Origin: UMGS172 sp045587185
GTDB lineage: Bacteria > Bacillota > Clostridia > Oscillospirales > Acutalibacteraceae
NCBI GenBank assembly: GCA_045587185.1
Contig: JAZNBS010000007.1
Span: 1 to 27,621, forward strand
Length of the DNA stretch: 27,621 nucleotides
Reading direction: 5' to 3'
Shown: in pieces, positions 16,490-24,219 of the stretch
Numbering within the stretch: the stretch's first letter is position 1
Layout: each line of letters opens with the position of its first letter
Translations under genes and position numbers: made by a program
Notes under the pieces: model-generated
What the model saw: the letters and a program-made list of their open reading frames with translations, nothing else
Told to the model about the DNA's origin: nothing
The model's database searches: none

Positions 16490-17390
16490 ACATCAATAGA
16501 CCTAACACCATCATTTCTTTTACTTTTTCGTAAATATTGTCACAGTCGGTCACAGGCAACGGGTTTTTGCCGTGCCCCAATTCTATCGTGAATCCCGGCC
16601 GGCGGTATTTTTCAATAAACCAATCCTTAAAACCGCCACCGACTGCCAAAGGCGTGGGGACGTCCAGAGCATAGCCCGAAGATGCCGCAAATATTTCGGC
16701 CATTTTTTGTCCGCGGTGGGTGTTTATACCGTTGTAGTCCCAATAGATGACTTCGCCCTGCGAATGAAAACACATCACATAACGGATATTCACCTTTTGA
16801 CAAAGGTCAACCAAGGCAACCGTTTCGGGCTCTGAATGAGGTTTTGTTCCGCCGAAACGGGTGGGGCCCGGACCGTAAAAACCGTGCTCACGCTCCAAAA
16901 TGTGTAGTTGTTCCCACCCTGCGTCGAAGTTATGGTTAAGGTCAACACCTCTTGCGTTTGCATTCCAATGGGTAAAATCGCCGCCACAAAGTTTGTAAAG
17001 TCTTCCGCTAAGGTCACCGCATCCTTTTACGCCTTTCAAGGCTATCTCACACCCGTCGGGGTTGCACATCGGCACAAACATAATACCCTTGCCGTAAAGT
17101 GCCCGCCGCGCATCGACACCGGCCACCTTACCGCCGTTTTTGACGGCCTCGCACAACTCTTCAATAAATTTCAATAATACGGTGGCGGTAAGCCTTTCGC
17201 TTCCGTGAATTGCGGCTGTATAAAGTATGTAATCGGCGCCTTTTGAGAGTCTCAACAGTTTAATATCGCGTCCCATAACGCTCTTTCCTGCCGAACCTAA
17301 TGCCAAAAAAGGATATTTTTCTTTTAATTGTCTTAAAACCGACTCAAAACCGTTGTAATCGTAATCAAGTTGTTTTATAATAGATTCCAT
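16488..17390 (-). CDS. M14-family zinc carboxypeptidase/amidase
   Basis: The 300-residue metallopeptidase has all the zinc and catalytic residues of family M14: His62 and Glu65 in AAIHGSERL, His209 in CFHSQGE, and the catalytic Glu270 in FTIELGHG. The substrate-binding stretch NPDG (110-113) and ARGVDLNHNFD are also present. Related small M14 enzymes (MpaA, and the catalytic domain of gamma-D-glutamyl-diaminopimelate peptidases) cut murein peptides, so recycling of peptidoglycan fragments is the best guess. No signal peptide or LysM repeat is visible, which suggests the cytoplasm. ATG 17390 follows AAAGGTG; the frame is open nine bases further. It diverges from the Nudix gene across only 64 bases. 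Confidence 0.9.
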   Translation of the reverse strand: MESIIKQLDYDYNGFESVLRQLKEKYPFLALGSAGKSVMGRDIKLLRLSKGADYILYTAAIHGSERLTATVLLKFIEELCEAVKNGGKVAGVDARRALYGKGIMFVPMCNPDGCEIALKGVKGCGDLSGRLYKLCGGDFTHWNANARGVDLNHNFDAGWEQLHILEREHGFYGPGPTRFGGTKPHSEPETVALVDLCQKVNIRYVMCFHSQGEVIYWDYNGINTHRGQKMAEIFAASSGYALDVPTPLAVGGGFKDWFIEKYRRPGFTIELGHGKNPLPVTDCDNIYEKVKEMMVLGLLM

Positions 17391-17454
17391 AAGCAACACC
17401 TTTTCTTTTTGAAAAATCCCTTACATAAAAAGGTATTCGAAACGGAGCGATATT

Positions 17455-18000
17455 ATGAACTTAATCGAAAAAGGCATTTCTGAAGATTATAAGTACCGTG
17501 GCAAGATTGTCAATATGCGTGTGGACGAGGTTCTTTTGCCCGACGGCACTGCCGCAAAACGCGAGGTTGTCGAGCATAACGGTGGCGTTTGCGTCGTGGC
17601 GCTGACCGATAGTGACGAGGTTTATCTCGTCAAGCAGTTCCGTTACCCTTACAAAGAGGTTATTTATGAGATTCCTGCCGGCAAGCGTGACGGTGACGAG
17701 GATCCGTTGCAGGGTGCCGTTCGTGAGCTTAAAGAGGAAACGGGCACCACCGCCGAAACGGTTATACCTATAGGTCAACTTTATCCCACGCCAGGATATT
17801 GCGGTGAGATAATCCATATGTTTGCCGCCAAGGGACTCAAAGAGGGTGAGAAGAAACTTGATGAGGACGAGTTTCTGGAGACCGAAAAACTCCCGCTTGA
17901 ACACGTTGTCGATATGATACTTTCGGGTGAGATAAAGGACGCAAAAACTCAGGCTGCTGTGCTGAAAATTTATGAAATGAAGCGCAGAGGCCAGTTTTAG
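17455..18000 (+). CDS. Nudix hydrolase, ADP-ribose pyrophosphatase type
   Basis: The 181-residue protein carries a complete Nudix box, G-x5-E-x7-REUxEExGU, at about residues 75-97 (AGKRDGDE ... RELKEETG). The following YPTPGYCGE, with a proline about 15-20 residues after the box, is the mark of ADP-ribose pyrophosphatases (NudF/YqkG type). These split ADP-ribose to AMP and ribose 5-phosphate. The preceding QFRYPYKEVIYEIPAG is also typical. ATG 17455 follows GGAG at 17444-17447. A weak TTGAAA (17409-17414) lies upstream without a good -10. The deacetylase gene starts 11 bases after its stop, so the two are co-transcribed, although their activities have no obvious link. Confidence 0.93.
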   Translation: MNLIEKGISEDYKYRGKIVNMRVDEVLLPDGTAAKREVVEHNGGVCVVALTDSDEVYLVKQFRYPYKEVIYEIPAGKRDGDEDPLQGAVRELKEETGTTAETVIPIGQLYPTPGYCGEIIHMFAAKGLKEGEKKLDEDEFLETEKLPLEHVVDMILSGEIKDAKTQAAVLKIYEMKRRGQF

Positions 18001-18011
18001 TGAGGACGGTT

Positions 18012-18833
18012 ATGAGTCAGTATTTTTTAAGATTTCCAAACGGCAAGGCCAAGGCTTTGACCTTCAGTTATGATGACGGTGTTGATTCAGATATCCGTCT
18101 ATGCAAAATCTTCAAGGAAAACGGACTTAAATGCACGTTTAACCTTAACAGCGGTCTTATGAACGGCGCAAAGACCATATGCGCCCGACGAATGACCGAA
18201 AAAGAGTGTAAGGAACTTTTTACCGACCCCGATTTTGAGGTTGCCTGTCATTCTTATACCCATCCGTTTCTTGACAAATGTGACCCTGCTGTTGCTTTGG
18301 ATGAAATTGTTTTGGACCGACAGAAATTGGAGTCAATGTTTGGTCGCGAGGTGCACGGAATGGCCTATCCTATGGGCACATATAACGACACAGTTATTGA
18401 GTGTTGCCGTGCGGCGGACATCTATTACAGTCGGACGGTTAAAAGCACGCTTGATTTTGAAATGCCGACCGAATGGTTAACATGGAATCCCACCTGCCGC
18501 CATGCCAATGATGATATTTTTGCCATTGCCGACCGCTTTTTGAAAAAAACCCCCACAAAGCAACCATGGCTGTTCTATATATGGGGTCATTCGTATGAAT
18601 TTAATCAGCGCAATGATTGGGACAGAATGGAGAATTTGTGCAAAAAAGTTGGCGGTCACAATGACGTTTGGTATGCCACCAATATGGAAATCTATCTTTA
18701 TTCGCAAGCATTCAGTCGGTTGGAATGTTCGGCCGATGGGCACGTTGTCCACAACCCCACCGATGTTGAGTTGTGGTTTGTGGCAGACGGCAGATGTTAC
18801 TCAATAAAATCAGGTGAAACTATAAAAATTTAA
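18012..18833 (+). CDS. Polysaccharide deacetylase (CE4/NodB) family protein
   Basis: The 273-residue protein has the NodB-fold motifs. TFSYDDG carries the catalytic and metal-binding Asp21/Asp22, HSYTH supplies metal ligands His80 and His84, and AYPMGTYN resembles motif 3. The C-terminal WGHSYEF holds a further conserved histidine. A short beta domain of about 60 residues follows. The family removes N-acetyl or O-acetyl groups from sugars. With no signal peptide or anchor it is probably cytoplasmic, so small acetylated saccharides are likelier substrates than the cell wall. ATG 18012 follows GAGG at 18002-18005; a GTG at 18000 overlapping the Nudix stop is in frame but has no binding site. 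Confidence 0.88.
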   Translation: MSQYFLRFPNGKAKALTFSYDDGVDSDIRLCKIFKENGLKCTFNLNSGLMNGAKTICARRMTEKECKELFTDPDFEVACHSYTHPFLDKCDPAVALDEIVLDRQKLESMFGREVHGMAYPMGTYNDTVIECCRAADIYYSRTVKSTLDFEMPTEWLTWNPTCRHANDDIFAIADRFLKKTPTKQPWLFYIWGHSYEFNQRNDWDRMENLCKKVGGHNDVWYATNMEIYLYSQAFSRLECSADGHVVHNPTDVELWFVADGRCYSIKSGETIKI

Positions 18834-18837
18834 ATAA

Positions 18838-18873
18838 AAGACGCAGACTTGAAGTGTATCAAGTCTGCGTCTT
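18838..18873. terminator. Bidirectional terminator between deacetylase and AraC genes
   Basis: A perfect 15-bp stem, 18838-18852 (core GACGCAGACTTGA) with 18859-18873, has a six-base loop and is followed by TTGTTT on the right. Its right arm includes the stop codon of the convergent AraC gene. Confidence 0.9.
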
Positions 18874-19716
18874 GTTTAGTTTAAGCCATTGTCTGGGAGA
18901 AAGGTTCTTATATTTTTTGAAAACCTTTGAAAAATAACACATATCCGAAAAACCGCAGAGCATTGCCACCTCGGTTATTGAACGGGTTTCGTGTTGCAAA
19001 AGTTGGCAGGCGGTGTTTATACGGAGTTGGTTTATGTAGTCAACGGGTGTCCTGCCCGTGGTATCTTTAAAAACACGGCAGAAATATTTTTCGTTCAAAC
19101 CTGCTATTGACGCCAATTTCTGCAACGAAACAGGTTCGCTTATGTTATCCTCCAACCAATCAAGCATCTCGGTTATGCGCTTGATGAGGTTTTCCTGACG
19201 GTTGGCGCGGTGATGCTTTACCGCATCGGCACGGTACAGTTCGCACACAAGTGAAAACAACCGCCCTACCACCTCAAGTTCGAAGAAATCAGCCGGATGG
19301 CGCATTGAGGCAAAAAGCGACATCGCACAGGCGTAAACAGTACCGAAGTCAGCCTCAAACAGTACGCTGACCGTCATCTGTCCAGAAATAATAGGCAGTA
19401 TAAGGTCGGTTAGCGTGTCGGCCGAACGGCGAAGCATATTAAGGTCACACACGATACACTCATAAACGCAATTATGAGGCGCTCCTCGGTGCAGAACACC
19501 GCCGTTTATCACGGCAATATCGCCCTGCTTCAGGTGATACTCCAAGGCGTTCAAATGCAATGTCAGATGACCGCTTCTTATATAAACAAACTCAATCTCA
19601 CGGTGCCAATGCAACGGCATTTCATATTGTGGATGGTTTTCGTCCACAAAATAATATTCAATCGGAAAACCTTCGTTTCCGTGCTTTTTGCCCTCGTTTA
19701 ACTCGCCATACTTCAT
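18859..19716 (-). CDS. AraC-family regulator of the fucose genes
   Basis: The 285-residue protein has an N-terminal cupin-like sugar-sensing domain (about 15-135, with MPLHWHREIEFVYI and GDIAVINGGVLHRG). The C-terminal AraC double helix-turn-helix covers about 180-282 (LASIAGLNEKYFCRVFK, then ITEVAMLCGFSDMCYFSKVFKKY). The HWHREIE histidines are usual in this cupin group. It diverges from the fucosidase and fucose isomerase genes, so it most likely activates them in response to fucose or a fucosylated sugar; this is inference from position. ATG 19716 follows GGTGG; the open frame continues upstream to 19767 without a binding site. Its gene ends inside the terminator hairpin shared with the deacetylase gene. 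Confidence 0.92.
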   Translation of the reverse strand: MKYGELNEGKKHGNEGFPIEYYFVDENHPQYEMPLHWHREIEFVYIRSGHLTLHLNALEYHLKQGDIAVINGGVLHRGAPHNCVYECIVCDLNMLRRSADTLTDLILPIISGQMTVSVLFEADFGTVYACAMSLFASMRHPADFFELEVVGRLFSLVCELYRADAVKHHRANRQENLIKRITEMLDWLEDNISEPVSLQKLASIAGLNEKYFCRVFKDTTGRTPVDYINQLRINTACQLLQHETRSITEVAMLCGFSDMCYFSKVFKKYKNLSPRQWLKLNKTQT

Positions 19717-19740
19717 AAAACCACCAAAAAGTGAAAATAA

Positions 19741-19821
19741 TACAAGTTTTGATACCTTTTTGTACAAGAAACCATAAGTATATTATACTATAATTATTAT
19801 ATAAGAACATTCGCAGAATGT
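19741..19821 (+). promoter_or_regulatory. Promoter and candidate AraC sites for the fucose operon
   Basis: TTGTAC (19760-19765), an 18-base spacer and TATACT (19784-19789) form the likely promoter of the rightward genes. TACAAG occurs at 19741-19746 and again at 19763-19768, 22 bases apart. Two direct half-sites about two helical turns apart, the second overlapping the -35, is how AraC-type activators usually bind. An inverted repeat ACATTC-GCA-GAATGT lies downstream at 19807-19821, just before the ribosome binding site, and could be another operator or an RNA hairpin. Confidence 0.5.
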
Positions 19822-19840
19822 CAATAAAGGAGTTGTCGGT

Positions 19841-21073
19841 ATGATAATTGAGCAAAGAATTAAGGACTTTGAAAAAATGGGTCTAGGAATGTTTGTGCAT
19901 TATGGACTTTACAGTGTTTTGGGTAAGGGAGAGTGGGCAAAATTAGCCCACAAAATCTCGCACGAGGATTATGAACCTTTGAAGGAGAAGTTCAACCCCG
20001 AACCCGACTGGGCAGAGAAATTGGTATCTACCGCAAAAGGTCTCGGTTGCCGTTACATCACACTGACCACCCGTCATCACGATGGATTTTCGTTGTACGA
20101 TACCTGTGGCCTTAATGATTACGATGCACCGCATTCGCCGGCAGGCAGAGATTTGGTAAGAGAGTTTGTGGACGAATGTCGAAAAGCGGATATTGTCCCG
20201 TTTTTCTATCACACATTGCTCGATTGGCGTGAGCCAAGTTATGAAGCCGATTTCCCTGAGTATCTGAAATATTTGAGAAAAAGCGTTGAACTGCTTTGCA
20301 CAAACTACGGAAAAATCGGCGGATTTTGGTTTGACGGCAAGTGGGATAAAAAACAAGCAGATTGGGAAGAGGATGCTTTATACGGACTTATCAGGAAGCA
20401 TCAGCCTGATGCCATGATAATCAACAACACAGGATTGAGCGCTCGCGGTGAACTCGGTCATATTGAACTTGACAGTGTCACATTTGAGCGAGGCAGACCG
20501 CAGCCGATAAATATGGCGGATTCGCCCAAATACATTGCCTCTGAAATGTGTCAGACTTTGGGCTGTGTCTGGGGATACGGTGAAGACGATCTGCTTTACA
20601 AGTCACCTCAGACGTTGATAGAAGATATCTGTACTTGCCGAAAATACGGCGCAAATATGTTGCTTAATGTAGGTCCTATGGATAACGGCCACATCCGTCC
20701 GTTAGATGCCGAATTGCTAAAGGTTGTCGGCAAATGGGTTAAGATTTACAAAGAGGCACTGTACACTGCACGTCCCACCGACATAAGTATTGATGGAAAA
20801 CCGAATGATTTTATCCTGAAAGACGGAAAAACGTATTATATGTTCTGCAGTAATGTCAGCATGGGCGGTGACGGTAACGTTGTTGTATGGGACTCTGACG
20901 GAAACCATATTAACCGCTTTGCGTTGTCTGAAAAAATCCAGAGAATCACATGGATTGACAACGGAAGGGAGGTTAAATTCGAGCAGGACGGAGACAAGAT
21001 AACGGTCTACACTGTACCTTTTGCCTACGGCACGAACCTCATTGTTCGTGTAGCAAAAATTGAAACTGAATGA
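19841..21073 (+). CDS. Alpha-L-fucosidase, GH29
   Basis: The 410-residue enzyme removes terminal alpha-L-fucose. GH29 signatures: GMFVHYGLYS near residue 16, LTTRHHDGFSLYDT (about 73-86), and GGFWFDGKW with nucleophile Asp165. A small C-terminal beta domain covers about 315-408. The acid/base residue is poorly conserved in GH29 and I do not assign it. The protein is compact and has no signal peptide, whereas many gut GH29 enzymes are secreted and carry extra modules. It therefore should act on imported fucosylated oligosaccharides. ATG 19841 follows AAAGGAG. It is the first gene of an operon with fucose isomerase, whose ATG is 13 bases after this stop. Confidence 0.94.
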   Translation: MIIEQRIKDFEKMGLGMFVHYGLYSVLGKGEWAKLAHKISHEDYEPLKEKFNPEPDWAEKLVSTAKGLGCRYITLTTRHHDGFSLYDTCGLNDYDAPHSPAGRDLVREFVDECRKADIVPFFYHTLLDWREPSYEADFPEYLKYLRKSVELLCTNYGKIGGFWFDGKWDKKQADWEEDALYGLIRKHQPDAMIINNTGLSARGELGHIELDSVTFERGRPQPINMADSPKYIASEMCQTLGCVWGYGEDDLLYKSPQTLIEDICTCRKYGANMLLNVGPMDNGHIRPLDAELLKVVGKWVKIYKEALYTARPTDISIDGKPNDFILKDGKTYYMFCSNVSMGGDGNVVVWDSDGNHINRFALSEKIQRITWIDNGREVKFEQDGDKITVYTVPFAYGTNLIVRVAKIETE

Positions 21074-21086
21074 AGGAGTAATGATT

Positions 21087-22880
21087 ATGGCTAAAAACAG
21101 ACTTATTGGAGATTATCCCGTTATAGGAATCAGACCGACCATTGACGGTCGTAGAGGTGTTTTAAAGGTCCGCGAATCGTTGGAAGAGCAGACTATGAAC
21201 ATGGCAAAGAGTGCCGCAAAACTGTTCGAGGAAAATCTTAAATACTCGAACGGCGAGCCGGTAAAGGTCATCATTGCCGATACCACAATCGGCCGTGTTG
21301 CCGAAGCCGCCGCCTGTGCCGAAAAGTTCAGAAAGAACGGCGTTTCCATTACGCTTACCGTAACTCCCTGTTGGTGTTATGGTGCCGAAACAATGGATAT
21401 GGAGAAGGATACCGTAAAGGGTGTATGGGGATTTAACGGAACCGAGCGTCCCGGTGCGGTTTACTTAGCGTCGGTGCTTGCAACCCACGCACAAAAAGGT
21501 CTGCCTGCATTTGGCATTTATGGTCACAATGTGCAGGATTGCGATGATACCTCTATCCCTGAGGATGTCAAGGAAAAACTTTTGCGATTTGCACGTGCCG
21601 CAGTTGCTGTCAAGACAATGAAAGGCAAGTCTTACCTGCAGATAGGATCCATCTGTATGGGTATCGGCGGTTCGATTATAGATTCGGATTTCATTGAGGA
21701 CTACCTTGGTATGCGTGTCGAATCGGTTGACGAGGTCGAGATAATCCGCCGAATGACCGAAGGAATCTATGACCACGACGAGTATGAAAAGGCACTAAAG
21801 TGGGCAAAGGAAAAGTGCATCGAAGGTTTTGATAAAAACCCCGAAAACTTACAGAAAACACGCGCCCAAAAAGATGCTGACTGGGAGTTCGTCGTCAAGA
21901 TGGCGGTCATAATCAAAGAAATGATGAACGGTTGTGACAATTTGCCTGAGGGTTGTGAGGAGGAATCGGTTGGTCACAACGCTATTGCCGCAGGTTTCCA
22001 AGGCCAGCGTCAGTGGACCGATTTTTACCCCAATGCAGACTTCCCCGAATCTATCCTGAACACATCTTTTGACTGGAACGGAGCGCGCGAGCCTTATATT
22101 CTTGCGACCGAAAACGATGTTTTGAACGGCTTGGGAATGCTCTTTATGAAACTGCTCACCAACCGTCCTCAGATGTTTGCCGATGTCAGAACCTACTGGA
22201 GTGGTGAGGCTGTCAAGCGCGTTACAGGTTATGATATAGAGGGCAAGGCTAAGGACTCTAACGGCATTATCCACCTTATAAATTCAGGCGCTTGCTGTCT
22301 TGATGCCAATGGCGAAGCCAAGGACGAAAACGGCAACGCAGTTATGAAATGTTGGTATGATATGCGTGACGAGGACATTGATGCCGTGCTTAAAAATTCC
22401 ACATGGAACTATGCAGACCTTGGATATTTCAGAGGCGGCGGATATTCCTCGCGTTTTGAAACAAAGGCTGAAATGCCTGCAACAATGATAAGACTCAACC
22501 TTGTTAAGGGATTGGGCCCCGTTTTGCAGATTGCTGAAGGTTGGACGGTTGCTTTGCCCGAGGATGTTTCGGACACCCTTTGGAAGCGTACCGACTACAC
22601 ATGGCCTTGCACTTGGTTTGCACCGCGCTGCACCGGTGAGGGCGCATTCAAAACCGCTTACGAGGTTATGAACAACTGGGGTGCAAATCACGGTGCCATC
22701 AGTTACGGTCACATTGGCGCCGACCTTATTACCCTTTGTTCTATGCTTCGTATCCCTATTTCAATGCACAATGTTCCCGAAGAAAAAATCTTCCGTCCTG
22801 CCGCATGGAACGCTTTCGGTATGGACAAAGAGGGCTCTGACTACCGCGCATGCCAAAACTTCGGTCCAATGTATAAATAA
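21087..22880 (+). CDS. fucI: L-fucose isomerase
   Basis: The 597-residue cytoplasmic enzyme converts L-fucose to L-fuculose and matches the family length of about 590. Recognisable stretches are PVIGIRPTIDGRRGV at the N-terminus, the domain-2 GFNGTERPGAVYLA, the metal-site region DWNG-REP-ILATENDVLNG, and the C-terminal ISYGHIGADLITL with the conserved histidine before SMLRIPISMHN. Mn2+ is the usual cofactor. Three in-frame starts exist. ATG 21087 is preferred because AAGGAG (21073-21078) lies eight bases before it, while ATG 21081 would be only two bases away. It follows the fucosidase directly, so fucose released there is isomerised here. The kinase and aldolase of the usual route (fucK, fucA) are not in the window. 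Confidence 0.96.
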   Translation: MAKNRLIGDYPVIGIRPTIDGRRGVLKVRESLEEQTMNMAKSAAKLFEENLKYSNGEPVKVIIADTTIGRVAEAAACAEKFRKNGVSITLTVTPCWCYGAETMDMEKDTVKGVWGFNGTERPGAVYLASVLATHAQKGLPAFGIYGHNVQDCDDTSIPEDVKEKLLRFARAAVAVKTMKGKSYLQIGSICMGIGGSIIDSDFIEDYLGMRVESVDEVEIIRRMTEGIYDHDEYEKALKWAKEKCIEGFDKNPENLQKTRAQKDADWEFVVKMAVIIKEMMNGCDNLPEGCEEESVGHNAIAAGFQGQRQWTDFYPNADFPESILNTSFDWNGAREPYILATENDVLNGLGMLFMKLLTNRPQMFADVRTYWSGEAVKRVTGYDIEGKAKDSNGIIHLINSGACCLDANGEAKDENGNAVMKCWYDMRDEDIDAVLKNSTWNYADLGYFRGGGYSSRFETKAEMPATMIRLNLVKGLGPVLQIAEGWTVALPEDVSDTLWKRTDYTWPCTWFAPRCTGEGAFKTAYEVMNNWGANHGAISYGHIGADLITLCSMLRIPISMHNVPEEKIFRPAAWNAFGMDKEGSDYRACQNFGPMYK

Positions 22881-22907
22881 ACATCAAATCAATAGATTTT
22901 AACATAA

Positions 22908-22957
22908 GAAAACCGCTTTTGACACATTTGTCAAAGCGGTTTTCTTTGTTTTATTTT
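22908..22957. terminator. Terminator between fucI and the TIR-TM2 gene
   Basis: GAAAACCGCTTTTGACA (22908-22924) pairs with 22929-22944 apart from one bulged T. It is followed by TTTGTTTTATTTT rightwards and preceded by an A/T-rich stretch, so it can work for both convergent genes. Confidence 0.88.
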
Positions 22958-23973
22958 GAACGGCAGTTATATTTTCGTTCAAATTTTTCGTCGGACGAGG
23001 TTAGGATTATAAGACCCTCTATAAATGAAAGTATACCTGGGATATAAGTCCAGCAGAAAATGAGATACAGCAATGCCCTGCCGGTTTGACCAAGGTAAAA
23101 CTTCTGTGCGCCCAAGCCGCCAAGGAAAATAGCCAACAGGCCCGCAACTATCTTGCTTTTAAGGGGCAGGGGTGCTCGGATAACGTCATAAGCGGGTGGC
23201 GGAGTGTATGCAGGAGGGGTTTGGGGAGGAGTGCCGTAACCGCCGTTGTACCCTTGAGGGCCTCGGTTGTTGGGCGGTGTATAGGTGCCTGTGTTTCCGT
23301 AACCCCCATTGCTTCTGTTGTTATAACCTTGGTTTCCGCGTTGGCTTTGGGGGACATATGGCCTGTCGTTACGATAGCCGCCGTTGTTTCCTTGGTTATT
23401 GTATCCACCGTTATAGCCCTGACCGTTGAAACCGCTTTGGGGATTTTGTCCCGCGGGTGCACCGCCATTGTTGCCGTAGCCACTTTGCCCACCCAGAGGG
23501 TTTTGGGCAGTCGCAGTGCTTTCGCTGTCAGAGGTGTTGTTAGTATCGGGTGTTTCAAGACAGGGGTCAAAGAAGTGCTCCTTGCATAGTGCGGCAAAAA
23601 ACAGTTCGTTGGTCGCAAAACGGTTTCTGAAGAATGCCTGATATGTACCCAACTGCATTTCCATACCGGGTGACAGTTCAACGTCATGAAGATAAATAGA
23701 AAGAATCTCTTTCTTTCTTGAAATAGCAAAATTAAGTTCACGCTTACAGTTCTGTGATTTCAGATAAGCGTCACTTATAAAGAGAATAAATCTTGAGCAG
23801 GATATGACCTTTTCCGCAATATATTCGGGCCATTCACTGCCTGCTTCAATACCGCCATCGTACCAAATATTTATATTATGAGCCTTCATTGCATTGATAG
23901 TGGGCATAACCACCTCTTTGTCAGCATGTGCATAACTGACAAATACATAAGGCTTTTCACCAGAGGTTGCCAA
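22951..23973 (-). CDS. TIR domain - Gly/Asn/Tyr-rich linker - TM2 domain protein
   Basis: The protein has three parts (340 residues from TTG 23973). A TIR_2-type domain covers about 6-135: PYVFVSYAHADKE at the first strand, IWYDGGIEAGSEW at the BB-loop region, and NCKRELNFA with the candidate NADase glutamate at about residue 79. A low-complexity linker of about 110 residues follows, rich in Gly, Asn, Gln, Tyr and Pro, with repeated GYNGG/GYGN text. A C-terminal TM2 domain (about 270-325) has two hydrophobic helices around GGLGAQKFYLGQTGRA. The start is unusual: GGGGAGG at 23982-23988 points to TTG 23973, whereas the open frame reaches GTG 24003, which has no binding site. Bacterial TIR domains often cleave NAD+ in antiphage defence; membrane anchoring by TM2 is inference. 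It neighbours a restriction-modification system. Confidence 0.88.
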   Translation of the reverse strand: MATSGEKPYVFVSYAHADKEVVMPTINAMKAHNINIWYDGGIEAGSEWPEYIAEKVISCSRFILFISDAYLKSQNCKRELNFAISRKKEILSIYLHDVELSPGMEMQLGTYQAFFRNRFATNELFFAALCKEHFFDPCLETPDTNNTSDSESTATAQNPLGGQSGYGNNGGAPAGQNPQSGFNGQGYNGGYNNQGNNGGYRNDRPYVPQSQRGNQGYNNRSNGGYGNTGTYTPPNNRGPQGYNGGYGTPPQTPPAYTPPPAYDVIRAPLPLKSKIVAGLLAIFLGGLGAQKFYLGQTGRALLYLIFCWTYIPGILSFIEGLIILTSSDEKFERKYNCRSK

Positions 23974-24007
23974 GGTATATTCCTCCCCAAATTCATTATA
24001 CACTACA

Positions 24008-24036
24008 ATACTATCATATTGTAACGGATTTTACAA
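24008..24036 (-). promoter_or_regulatory. Promoter of the TIR-TM2 gene
   Basis: On the complementary strand TTGTAA (24031-24036), a 17-base spacer and TAGTAT (24008-24013) point at TTG 23973 and give a short leader. A closer TATAAT (23995-24000) also exists but would start the RNA at the ribosome binding site. Confidence 0.55.
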
Positions 24037-24054
24037 GAGAAATTTAGAGGGGTA

Positions 24055-24116
24055 TGCAATTTCAGTGAGTTTCAATGAAATTGCACCTTGCGCGATGAAA
24101 TACGTCTATAAGGACG
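24055..24116. repeat. Hairpin-bearing intergenic repeat-like element
   Basis: TGCAATTTCA (24055-24064) and its exact complement TGAAATTGCA (24076-24085) flank an 11-base spacer. They are followed by GCGCGATGAAATACGTC and a small CGTC/GACG stem (24103-24116). Strings of short hairpins built on GCAATTTCA, TGAAATACGTC and GGACGAATT recur in intergenic regions of gut Oscillospiraceae in my recollection. It may therefore be one decayed copy of a dispersed element. It encodes nothing that I can see. Confidence 0.4.
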
Positions 24117-24174
24117 AATTCAGTTGAAAAGAACCCACACTTGTCACAGACAAGTGTGGGTTCTTTTCTGAATT
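24117..24174. terminator. Long hairpin terminator beside the restriction gene
   Basis: A perfect 20-bp stem (24126-24145 with 24149-24168; core GAACCCACACTTGTC) has a three-base loop and T-rich ends on both strands. An outer AATTCA/TGAATT pair (24117-24122, 24169-24174) lengthens it. It lies downstream of the leftward endonuclease gene and upstream of the TIR gene, insulating the two. Confidence 0.85.
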
Positions 24175-24219
24175 ATAACGCATTTTTTGATACGGGTTGC
24201 AACTTTTAGAAATAATAAC

